This document shows, piece by piece, positions 1 through 9,434 of a stretch of DNA of 64,000 bases. The DNA is from Rosellinia necatrix. Its lineage: Eukaryota; Ascomycota; Sordariomycetes; Xylariales; Xylariaceae. The notes below the pieces were generated by a model. The model searched no databases. It saw only the letters and a list, made by a program, of their open reading frames with translations, and had not been told where the DNA came from. Numbering within the stretch: position 1 is the stretch's first letter; each line of letters starts with the position of its first letter. The position numbers and the translations under genes are program-made. The stretch spans positions 5,332,001 through 5,396,000 of the forward strand of contig JAGYVD010000001.1 in NCBI GenBank assembly GCA_021209875.1. Direction: 5' to 3'.

Positions 1-669
1 AGCCACCCCCGCCCGCCACAAGGTTACTATCGCAGCTGGTCTTTGGTTGACCCTGTGCAATTAATAGCTATCTACGCACCCCAGGTAGTTACTTACATCA
101 GTAGTTAACCACAAGTGATCACCCATAATAGGCTGGTGGTGGAATATACCTGGGTAAATGAGCACTTACCTAAGCTTCGTTTCAGTAGATAGCTTTGATG
201 TGTCAGTTTATCACTTCAACAAGAAAACAATCAGGGGCACTGAATTTATTACTATCTCGGCCTCAAGCCATATAGATACCACCCCATCGTCTTTCTTCGT
301 TTTCATCTACTCTCCCAGGCTTTTTTCTGTTCCAAGTTTGTTTAGAACATTCCTAAACGAACAGAGTCTCAGTCGAAATCGGGTATCACAACTGTACGAG
401 GAAATAAATCATCGCATCCAATGTTCGCCATTTGCACCCATCTACACCCCATGGCGAAGAGCGTAACCGCGTGATAGCGGTCGTCTTCTTGTTCCTTTTT
501 TTTTTTTTTTTCTTTTCGTTTTCCCATTCTTCTCTCCCTTTCCAGTTTTTTTTTTTTTTTCCTTTTTAGTTTTTTTTTTCATGGAGGCACAATTGCCGAT
601 GGCAAGTACCGAGGGCTGTCGGCTATGGACCGGGAAAATATGCCTACAGGTTAGTCGTAACCACAAATA
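1..669. other. Left-edge intergenic DNA with poly-T tracts
   Basis: No gene is supported here. A 102-codon open frame starting at 158 on the plus strand has no recognisable motif, no domain-like composition and no obvious splice partners, so I treat it as chance. Long T-runs at about 496-515, 547-562 and 570-579 lie just downstream of the stop codon of the minus-strand zinc-finger gene (read on that strand they are A-runs) and probably belong to its 3' flank. Confidence 0.5.
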
Positions 670-2271
670 TTATGCAAAGCCGATGAAATCTTTTTGCTCT
701 GCAAAGCTCAGATCCTCGTCATCGTGTCCGATGAACTCTTCGACTTCATCTGAGTCCACGTCGTCGCTGTCCATCATATCCTCATCTTCGCTGGACAAAT
801 CATCTATCTCTTCGGAGGATGTCTGCTTGTTCGCTTTGCGGAGAATACTTGCCCTTTCAATATGAGGGCGTTTGCAGCCCTTGAGTTTACAAACGCCGTT
901 ATTGCTAAAATCAGGACATTCGAACACATGGCGTCCCGGGCACTTAGCGCCCTTCTCGCAATATCCATAGATGCCAAACGTCCGACATACGGGGTCGGCT
1001 GGAGAATGCTCGGCGTGGACATACGGACACGAAGGGTTATTGCAGTTTCCGTTGGCGAAATGCATACAAAGAGGAGTCCTCTCTTCAGTGATGTCGTGGG
1101 ATAGGTCGCAGTTGTCGCCCTTCGGACAGTCACCCTTTCCGAGCCATGTTCTGCAGATTGCCGTCTTGGAGATATCGTGAATATACCGACAGGTAGGGCC
1201 CTTCGGGCATGTACCTAGGGCCGAATGTTAGTGCATTCCCGGGGGAGCTTACCACACCGTCTCCGGTAGAAATGGGTAGTGAGGTAGCCATGTCTTTTAG
1301 TTGAAGGAAGACGATACCAGTCCATGAGAAGGCCTTGCAATTCTCCTTGACCTTCTTAACGCCGCCGGCGCTCCTATGATGGTGTTAGAATACACCATAA
1401 CCACACCGATCACAACATACCGCCGAGCTTGTACTACTCCATGTCTAACTAGGTTTCCGTTCTTAGTTCGGTGGAATTTAACGCCAAATAGCAAAGTAAC
1501 TTTGGGTGTGGCGCTAGGCGGATTCAGGTCGTCTGGAGGGTAAATGTTTTAGTAATAGCATCTAACGAGGCCATCGTGGAACACACCAGGAGCTTTAACC
1601 AGTTTGCTTCCCTGCTTGGTGACGTAGAAGCGGACACCTTCGACCTCTACTTCATATCGAGAAACTGATCTGGACGGGTTAGAATACGCAGTCACACTGT
1701 CACCGCTAGCCTGCCTCATGTTTCCGAGGAACTGCGCTTTCTCCTGGCGGTCTCTATTGATATGTTTTTGCTTGAGACTCTGCTCTATCGCCTGTGTCCG
1801 ATGCTGACTGTCACGTTCGTATATATCGCGGTTGATTAGTTGCAGATGCCGGTCATTCTTGGTCACCCACGAAGGGGTCGAGGGGTTGGAAGGCTGATTT
1901 TCTTGCACCGAAGGGGTGGGTTGGGGTCCTCCATTGAGAACAAGTGTTTTGTTGCGATATGTGGGTGCAAATCTACCACGACCCTGGTAGGCTTGCTGGG
2001 GGTATGGCGCCGATCGATGATACGAGCCTCTACCACCAACAGAGTAATCTAGACCTGCACCGTTGGAGTTAGTGGGATATATTCCACGACATGCTTCGAG
2101 TTTGGAGTAGTGGCACCATAGCTTCCACCGTTATGCTGCGACTCTTTGTGGCGGTTGATGCGATCTATAAACAATGAGCAATTGAGATACCCCGTGATGT
2201 GGTAAATGGCGAGACATACTGGTTAGTTTGCTGATTCTGTCTTGAAGCTCTCGGACTTCTGCTGCAGACAT
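670..2271 (-). CDS. CCCH zinc-finger protein with five tandem fingers (ZC3H3-like)
   Basis: Six exons give 426 residues: 2220..2271, 2117..2164, 1587..2054, 1421..1532, 1318..1373 and 670..1214. Every junction is GT..AG and the total is 1281 bases. The start reads MSAAEVRELQDRISKL, a short helical N terminus. After a low-complexity middle come two lysine/glycine-rich strands of the type found before the fingers in this family. Five CCCH fingers follow from about residue 239 to 370; the first has spacing C-x8-C-x5-C-x3-H and is split by the last intron. The C terminus is acidic (runs of D, E and S). Known from the family: ZC3H3-type proteins act in nuclear mRNA 3'-end processing and export. 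That role is inferred here from the finger number and arrangement. The start lies about 1 kb from the divergently transcribed TFIIF gene. Confidence 0.88.
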
Positions 2272-3308
2272 GGTGACAAACGGCAATTGAATAGACGACC
2301 TGATCGTAGTTAGAACAAGCTTGGCCTTTCATGAACCTTGTTCCGTAGTCGATGGGCAGGTTAAACTGGCCGGTTCTGAGCCCGGAGATATAGTAGTCTA
2401 TAAGATGGATGGTGGAAAGATAGGAATCACCGCGGTTATGTAGCTAACCGCTGAAAGGGGTTCCTGGATATCCTTTGGTTCAACGAGCGAAAGGGAAAGG
2501 GAGTACAACAGGGGACGGCATATGCTTGTTCGTGTTAGGCATGGGACGGTGGGTAGATGTAATCTACCGTTGAATAAGGTGGGAGAAAATGTGGCGAGGA
2601 TCGTAATTGGCTCACACAGCTGGCTTTCTTCTTCTTTCTTCTTCTTGGATCCTTTGTTTCTCCTTGCTATGCGACTGCGACTGCGACTGCGACCGCGACC
2701 ACGGCTGCGACTATGTCGTCACTCGGCGATGTAGTTGCAGAGATACTGTTGGAAATTGTATGCTGGTAAGAACAGTGCAGAGATAGAAATTTGAGAGACG
2801 GCGTCGATCTGATTAAGGGATTCAAGCTTCGGCCTGTTGCAGGTGGTGGGTGGTGGTTGAGATGCTGTTGGCTGTATGCAAGATGGGATATTTGTTGTGT
2901 TGAAGGGTGAAAGAGCATGTGATGTTGCGATTAGTTTGGAGGCGTGCTTTGATGCAGTGTTTGGCGCTAGCTAACCATGTACATATCTTGGGGAGGCCAC
3001 CATGGAATGAAGCCAATCAGGAACCCATGTTCGTCACGTGATCGTACTATCTTCCAGCAACCGCAAACGGCGCTAGCAACCACCCTGCAAGGCTGAAGCC
3101 TACCAAGTTGCATCCTTACATCATCCTCATCTCCTCATCATCATCCCCTTCAACAATTTCCAGCGAAAAGCCCTTGTTCCTCCTTGGCAATAGAGCTAAC
3201 CATAACGAATACCACTCAATCGGCATCATACCACAGAGGCACGCCTTCCTCAGACCGACTCCCATAACAACGCTTCCGCCGCTCGAAGACAGTGCGCAAT
3301 CCGCTACC
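2272..3308. promoter_or_regulatory. Shared divergent promoter region
   Basis: About 1 kb separates the start codons of the CCCH gene (-) and the TFIIF beta gene (+), so it must hold both promoters. It contains a CT-rich stretch (2627-2650), a degenerate tandem GCGACT array (about 2669-2711) and, just before the TFIIF start, a pyrimidine-rich leader (about 3117-3170) of the kind common at fungal transcription starts. Short open frames here have no protein-like features. Confidence 0.5.
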
Positions 3309-4621
3309 ATGGCCTCTGTCAAGGCGGAACCTACGATCAAACCCGACCCCTCGATCAAGCCTGATCCCGATGCCATGGGCTCCCTATCAGGTGCAATGTC
3401 CGACGATGATATTTACGAAGACGCTGGCGATCTCGAGTTCACCGATCTCAACACAACCACGAACCCTGCCGCGGCCGATATCTACTTGACGCATGTTCCT
3501 GGGTACCTCCACCAGGCATGGGCGAACTTAAACGACGACGAGGAGATACAAATAGGGACAGTGCGCAAATGGATAGAGGTGGGAAAAAACGGCCGTCAAA
3601 CCGTGCGTCGCAATTTCCCCGGTGCTAAACTCAGGAACCCGCATTTAATCTGACTGCGATTGCAGGAAAGGATGGCACTGTTATTAGACCATACCAAGCC
3701 AAACCACCAGACGATCCCCAAGGAGTATGCCCTAGAAGCTAAGGATACAGATTTAACCAATTCGTTCCTATTCACCGAAAAGGATCTCCCCGGCTTTAAG
3801 TCTAGATCTCATGGCGCCAATAGTGACCTGCCTCCTCATCTACGTCGGAGGCAAGAACAACGGCAGCAACGTCCAGAGGAGAAGGCACAGCAGGAAGGTG
3901 GCGTCAAGAAAAATAAATACCAACCCCGATATAGGAAAGCCATTCCTAGTTAGTTCCACCACTCTCCTGCATGCCCACACCAGGTCTACGCTGATGCCCT
4001 ACATAGAGAAAACCACCTTAGCTGGGAAGTTTAGCCGTGAAATCAACTGTGTTCCCGCGTGGACGGACGAAACGAGGTATCTTTTAAAGACAATGAATGA
4101 CGATGCCATGAAACCCAAGGTTGCGACGAGCATTGTCAAGTCCTTCGACCCAAGCGGAGTTATCCAGGCCGGCGCGCACGTGGCAAATGATAAATTCAGT
4201 AACCTCGTCGTAAGTACACTATTGATTTACCTGATAACTACACTAACAATTATAGCGCACGGCCCCGGAGCAGAAGAAAAACAAGAAGCAGAAGGAAGAG
4301 AAGGCCGCACGATTACCCCAGAGCGAGCTGCGCGATCGTATCTTCCAGTGCTACGACAAGTATGCCTATTGGTCTCTTAAGGCCTTTAAACAGACATTGA
4401 ATCAACCCGAGGCGTGGCTGCGCGAAAACTTGGAAGAGGTTGCTGTGTTACATAAATCTGGGCGCTTCGCGAATTACTGGGAATTGAAGACGGAGTATAA
4501 GCGGCAGAACATGCAGTCAGTCGTCGAAGGCGCGCCTCCAAGCCCAGAGCCGAATGATTCGGATTTTGACGGTGACGACGACAATATCGAGATGGAGGAC
4601 GTAAAGCCGGAAACCGACTAA
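3309..4621 (+). CDS. TFG2: Transcription initiation factor IIF beta subunit (RAP30/Tfg2)
   Basis: Four exons (3309..3602, 3666..3948, 4007..4209, 4256..4621) give 381 residues. The product is the small subunit of TFIIF, which binds RNA polymerase II and helps assemble the pre-initiation complex in the nucleus. Evidence: an acidic N terminus, then a stretch ending GTVRKWIEVGKNGRQ that matches the dimerisation barrel; the central block RKAIPKKTTLAGK; and a C-terminal winged-helix region (SELRDRIFQCYDKYAYWSL followed by LNQPEAWLRENLEEVA), which is the DNA-binding module. The tail is acidic. Intron 2 ends at the AG at 4006, not the AG at 3983, because only the former restores the conserved KTTLAGK frame. 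Introns carry CTGAC/CTAAC branch sites. The start is an ATG in good context; an upstream in-frame CTG/TTG was ignored. Confidence 0.93.
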
Positions 4622-5460
4622 CCAGTAGGGATGGATTATCTTGGACCAGCATAGGAGTCTATGGTCGACGATTGTAGTCTGGGATTCTCCACATTTTCAT
4701 TTCCTAGCCATACAACACAAGATACCCCCTAACACCTCGTTAGACCTACGATACCTAGGTACGTTACATGTTTAGGTAGGAGAAACAAATTGGAGTATAC
4801 ATTGCGCTACACTGTAGTGTATAAAATAATATAAATTAATGCCGTTGCCCCCTTACGCTTTTCATGTCGAGATAATCCGTTAGTTCGTAAGTTACAAATA
4901 TCGTCATAATCGTAAAGACATTCGTAACATCATAAGATAAAAAAAAAAAAAAGAGATTCCCACTTTATTCATATAGATTCCCCTCCCTATCTGGATAAAA
5001 TTCTAAATGTTTACATACCGGCCATATTTTACAAGCGGCATCTCGGATATCGAGCCAGCTCATCAACACATTCGAAATATAAAGATGCCTGTTTATGAAA
5101 CTGTGAAGGCAAAACGGAACCGTTCCACCTTTTTGGTTATGTTGGTATATGTGCAAACTACTCTGTGACAGAAACAATATTGTTGAATAGAGAAGCCCTA
5201 GTCTCCAAAAGAAGCTTATTTATGGTCCACTAGTACGACTATGAAAAGCGCCGTCACAAATTACCTGTTTTGGCCGATCCTCAAAGCTCATCCAATCATA
5301 AACCCTGCATTTAGGATAAGCTCTTCGACAAGTTAGTATATCCCACCTCCTTCACAGACCAACAACATCATCACGGCTCTATCTTCTTCTCACGACCGTG
5401 GGTGCGTGCCGTCTTCTATAACCTCACGCTGAAAGAAAATTAAATTTTTTTTTTGAAACG
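4622..5460. other. Intergenic region between TFIIF beta and HAD phosphatase genes
   Basis: AT-rich DNA with no supportable gene. It contains the TFIIF 3' flank, one copy of a 70-bp dispersed repeat (annotated separately) and the promoter of the HAD phosphatase gene. A T-run (5446-5454) sits immediately before the phosphatase start codon. Confidence 0.5.
5102..5171. repeat. 70-bp dispersed repeat, copy 1
   Basis: This segment matches 24287-24356 at 67 of 70 positions by eye, with no gaps. It contains a small inverted repeat, GGAAC-C-GTTCC. All three differences are transitions. The flanks do not match, so the repeat ends abruptly. It may be a fragment of a short mobile element, but no terminal repeats or target-site duplication were identified. 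Confidence 0.75.
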
Positions 5461-6525
5461 ATGAGTATCTTTCTGGATTTCGATGGCACCATCACCACCA
5501 AGGACACGGTGACAGAGCTCGCCAACTTCGCGCTGCGCTTCCAGGCCGAGCGCAACGCCACGTCGTCCCCGGGTACTTCCGGGCGGACCCAAGACGCCCC
5601 ACCAGAGGCCGCCGTCGCCGTCGCCGTCGCCGTCCAAGGACGGGAGGGGCAGGGGCAGGGGCAGGGGCAGGAGGAGGATCTCTCGTCGCGCTGGGACGGC
5701 GTCGTGCGCTCGTACATGTCGGACCACGAGGCGCACGCCTCCTCGTACGCGCCCGGCGCGGCGGACCGGCGGCGCGTGGAGGACGAGGTGGCCTTCCTGC
5801 GCTCGCAGAAGCACGTCGAGATGCGGTCGCTCGGCCGCGTCAACGGGTGCGGGCTGTTCCGCGGGATCGGGCCGAGCGCGTTCCGCGCCGCCGGCCGGGC
5901 GCTCGTGCGCGGCGGCGGCGGCGGTGGTGGCGGTGGCGCCGTGCGTCTGCGGCCCGGGTTCGCCGGCCTCGTGCGCGCCGCCTGCGCCCGCGGCTGGCGC
6001 GTCCACGTCGTCTCCGTGAACTGGTCCGCCGCCTTCATCGAGGGCGCGTGCGGGTTCTCCGACGACGACGACGACGACCAGGAGGGGGAAGGGGAGGGGG
6101 AAGGGGGGATCCGCGTCATCGCGAACGAGGTCCGCGAGCACGACGGCGCCGTGGTCGGCCCCGGGGCGCTGGCTGGGGACGGCGGCCTGCTGGCGGGCGA
6201 GGCGGATGGCGGTTCCCGAGAGTATGCGGGTAGGAACCTCACGAACTCTCGTGATAAGCGGGATGCGGTGAGGGAAGTCCTGCGGCGACGTGGGGAAGGG
6301 GAGGACGGGCCCGTCGTTTACTTCGGCGATTCAACTACCGATTTGGAGTGTCTGCTCGAGGCGACTCGGGGCGTCGTGGTTGCGGATGATGAGAGTTCGG
6401 CGTTGATAGAAACGTTGAGGAGGCTCGGTAAGAGAGTCCCGCACGTGCGAGATGCTGAAGCCGGCGAAGAGTTGGTGTGGGCGTCGAATTTCGACGAGGT
6501 CATGCGCTTTACGTTTGATCCGTGA
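5461..6525 (+). CDS. HAD-superfamily phosphatase
   Basis: An intronless 354-residue gene. Motif I is intact at the N terminus (MSIFLDFDGT, nucleophile D6 and acid/base D8). Motif II is the serine in VVSVNWS near residue 185. Motif III/IV is FGDSTTDLE near residue 288. These mark a Mg-dependent phosphohydrolase of the phosphoserine-phosphatase/MtnX-like branch; the substrate cannot be read from sequence. The core is interrupted by low-complexity inserts: a GQ-repeat near residue 60, a run of nine glycines near residue 150, and a D6 run followed by EG repeats near residue 205. The codons are extremely GC-rich, which opens long false frames on both strands. The start ATG follows an AT-rich leader directly and gives motif I at the usual distance from the N terminus. 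Confidence 0.85.
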   Translation: MSIFLDFDGTITTKDTVTELANFALRFQAERNATSSPGTSGRTQDAPPEAAVAVAVAVQGREGQGQGQGQEEDLSSRWDGVVRSYMSDHEAHASSYAPGAADRRRVEDEVAFLRSQKHVEMRSLGRVNGCGLFRGIGPSAFRAAGRALVRGGGGGGGGGAVRLRPGFAGLVRAACARGWRVHVVSVNWSAAFIEGACGFSDDDDDDQEGEGEGEGGIRVIANEVREHDGAVVGPGALAGDGGLLAGEADGGSREYAGRNLTNSRDKRDAVREVLRRRGEGEDGPVVYFGDSTTDLECLLEATRGVVVADDESSALIETLRRLGKRVPHVRDAEAGEELVWASNFDEVMRFTFDP

Positions 6526-7696
6526 TGACCTTGCCGGCTCGTCTCTTCCGGTTAGTGCAATAGAAATTGTTACGGACTATACGGGATGGACGCTTTGGGC
6601 AGATATAAACTTCTTGCATCTCTCTACTTGAATGGTAGGTGCATTTTAGCTGTTCTTCATTCCTTCTTTCGTATTTCATGGCATGATGGTCTACTGATAG
6701 AATTTCTGGTTCGCTAGCCACATGGCAATCATATTTCCTTTAGATTTCAATAAGATAATCCGTGTTTCTGTTAAGTAGGTCAACTGGAGGCCGATTGCCG
6801 ATAACATGGCAACGAGTGATTAATGATATATTGCTCGGGGAATATCTCGGTCAAAACTATCCCTCGTATCATGGGTTGGCCCTTCTTGATCACCTCAGCA
6901 CACTACTTTCAGGGTCATACTTAGAAAATATAGCTGCTCACCACCGGAGGTGGTCCCCGTCATTCTGGCAGACGACGGCTCACAAATGAGAGCACTAAAT
7001 TATCGAACAGCCTTCGCAAGGCCTCGTTCGCACGGATACTGACACGGGGGACGAGGCACTAAGAAACATTCTGAGCGCATCCTAGGTTTCAGCAGAGTCC
7101 TGTAGTACAAGTATATTGTGAGATCTAATTGGGCTCGCTGACGAACACTAGTTTCGCCTATTTGCATGCAACGGTAACACGGGTTACCAAATTAAGAACG
7201 ATCGAAAGCCCATAAGTCTGTGTACAAATGACGAATGCCTGGTATGAGAGCCTCTAATGCCAGATATTCCAAGACCCAAGTGTGAGGTTTTATACTAGTT
7301 GGGAGCTTTCCCCTCCCCCCTCTCCCCCTGTTAAGAAATAATACCTATTGGAGTCTTACCGTATCCTCTATATTTAATTTATTGTCGCCTGTAACAATGG
7401 TATAAATAGATGAGTTCGTTACCAGACTGACGTAAGAAGGACCTGTGACGGAGACGACGGGGTTTATCACATCCTTGTCTCGGTTAAACGGTAAGCAGGA
7501 GGCGTGTAGCGCCTTCATAAGGGTACCTAGCAGGTGGCGTTTATGAGGGGTTGGAGGTCAGCCATTCATAAGGTAGAATTGAGAGAGTGGAGAAAAGTAA
7601 ATGCAAGGCCTTTTATGTTTCCCTGTGTGTGAGTTACTATATTCCTACTTCTTACGCACCCCCTCGTAGCGAAGGTTTAATGCTTCATCCGATTAC
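6526..7696. other. Intergenic region, no gene seen
   Basis: About 1.2 kb of moderately AT-rich DNA between two plus-strand genes. The few open frames are short and random-looking. A C-rich patch lies at 7310-7329. The 3' half must contain the promoter of the next gene. Confidence 0.45.
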
Positions 7697-8964
7697 ATGG
7701 CCAATGTGTCTCACATTTCCTCGACCATGAAGAACAAGAACCCACCCGATGAGAGAGTAGTCTACCTGGCGTTAAAGCATGTATTCAAGGGAGTTAACGC
7801 TGAAGCACGTCAGCTGAAGGTCGTCCGAAAACTCATCACGAAGAGTAAGAGCGATACAGACGTGGCCGATCTGCTCAAGGAACATAATATAGATATAGTT
7901 TGCAACATGGCACGAACTCTTCTCACCGAAGACATATTTAAATCAACGATCAAGGCAAAGATTCGTTTCCCTGAGGTATTCGACGTGTCACCGGTCCAAA
8001 GCGCGGAGAGGGAGGCGTCTGAAGCCGAGGCTGCCATCAACGAGGCGAACGCGATTCAAGGGGTTGTACAGGCTTACTCTGAGGATGCGCAGAATCTCAT
8101 CCACCATGCCGACTTAATAGAAACTGAGAGCGGTATGCAATCTTTCTATTGTTGCACATCCACGCTCTAAAATGGTGATTATTGACGGACACAGTCGAGA
8201 CATGCCACAACCCAAAGCCGCCGACCGTTCAAAGCACGGTTGCTATCCCATCGCTATTCCCGGTATATCTGCCGCTGAGAACTCAACACCGCATCCTCAC
8301 TGACCTCCAGAGGCTGCTGGAAGATGCATGCTTTGATTTTGCACAGCGTGGGATGCCCGATGTTCTGGAAAAGAAGGGATGGGAGTGTTCGGAGGCGGCT
8401 GAGCTCAACCTCTGGGCCGCAGAATTCCAGCAGCGCCAGAGCCACTTCTCCGACAAAGTGGATGATGTTGGAAGACCGCTCCCCGAGCTGCTCCGCTCCG
8501 TGGCCCACATCCGGCATACGGCCGTGCATCGCATCTGCATCAGCGCACGGGGGTTGGAGCAGTTCCTCCTGTATGCAGAGAGCTTCATGACGCTCCTGGG
8601 GGACACGGCGCGCCTGAGAGTGCTCGCGGGGATTAGGCGGAATATCCAGCAGACGATCGAGGAGCTAGAGCGCAACAAGCACGTCCTGAGCTCGAAGCTC
8701 AAGGAGACCCTCAGGAGGCTAGCGGCTCAGCGGGCAGAGCTGGACCGCGTCGAGGAGGTGGCCATTCTCGACATGATGAGGGAGGACGGCGAATACCAGG
8801 CCTCCGCCGGCAAGAACCTGGAGGAGGTCGTCACGTTCTCGGAGGTGACATTCCCAGTCGCTACGGCGAAAGAGGACGAAACCAGCTCCGACACGGACGA
8901 GACAGACCCGGCGGCGGATTTCCACGACAGCGTGTCTAGCCAGCAATTGGATGATGAAGGCTGA
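7697..8964 (+). CDS. Conserved coiled-coil protein of unknown function
   Basis: Two exons (7697..8132 and 8195..8964) give 401 residues. The 62-base intron has a GTATGC donor and a CACAG acceptor and joins the frames in phase 1. I recognise no named domain. The N-terminal half is charged and helical with an alanine/glutamate-rich stretch (residues about 97-120). The second half contains a striking helical block with HIRHTAVHRICISARG, then about 100 residues of predicted coiled coil rich in L, E, R and K (residues about 290-360). The C terminus is acidic. The H-x-A-V-H-R block recalls uncharacterised fungal proteins I have seen annotated only as hypothetical, which is a weak memory. No signal peptide or membrane segment is present, so a cytosolic or nuclear location is likely. 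Confidence 0.72.
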
Positions 8965-9434
8965 CCAACATGTGGGCGACCCACCGCGGATGTGATTTCT
9001 TGATGGTATGTGTGTAGCCAAACTTGTGTCTATTCAATCATCGTAATAATAAATGGCATTGTTTGTAGCAATGTCTACAGGCAAATATAGGTAGGTCTAA
9101 GCACCTATTCAACCTTAGCCTACCTACTTATTTAAATACTTGATACTTAATTAGTACATATCTAGTTACACTACCTATTAATCTAGTCTTTTCTAGGGCA
9201 ATTGAACAACGGGTTTACTCAAGCACAATACCCCTTACTACCTACCCGCCTAGGTAGGCCAGGTAGGCTAGGTACCTACCTAGTAGTAGTAGTATTAACG
9301 TCTAATCTAGGTGATAGGTACCTACCTAGGTACTTAGGTAGGTACCCTAATAGGTACCAACAATTTATCTAGACCCCACAAGATAAGCTCCTCCTGTACC
9401 TAATATCCCTGGTCCGCCTCCTTCCTCCTTCCAT
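8965..9434. repeat. Cluster of palindromic CCTAGGTAGG-type short repeats
   Basis: The spacer between two convergent genes is AT-rich and from about 9080 to 9355 is dense in TAGGTA, TACCTA and CCTAGGTAGG units, many forming perfect palindromes. The same units recur at about 26190-26240, 32580-32710, 61560-61620 and 63370-63760. No coding sequence is supported. Confidence 0.65.

Noticed and set aside
158..466. 102-codon plus-strand frame at the left edge
   Set aside because: AT-rich, no motif, no splice signals giving a longer product; probably chance.
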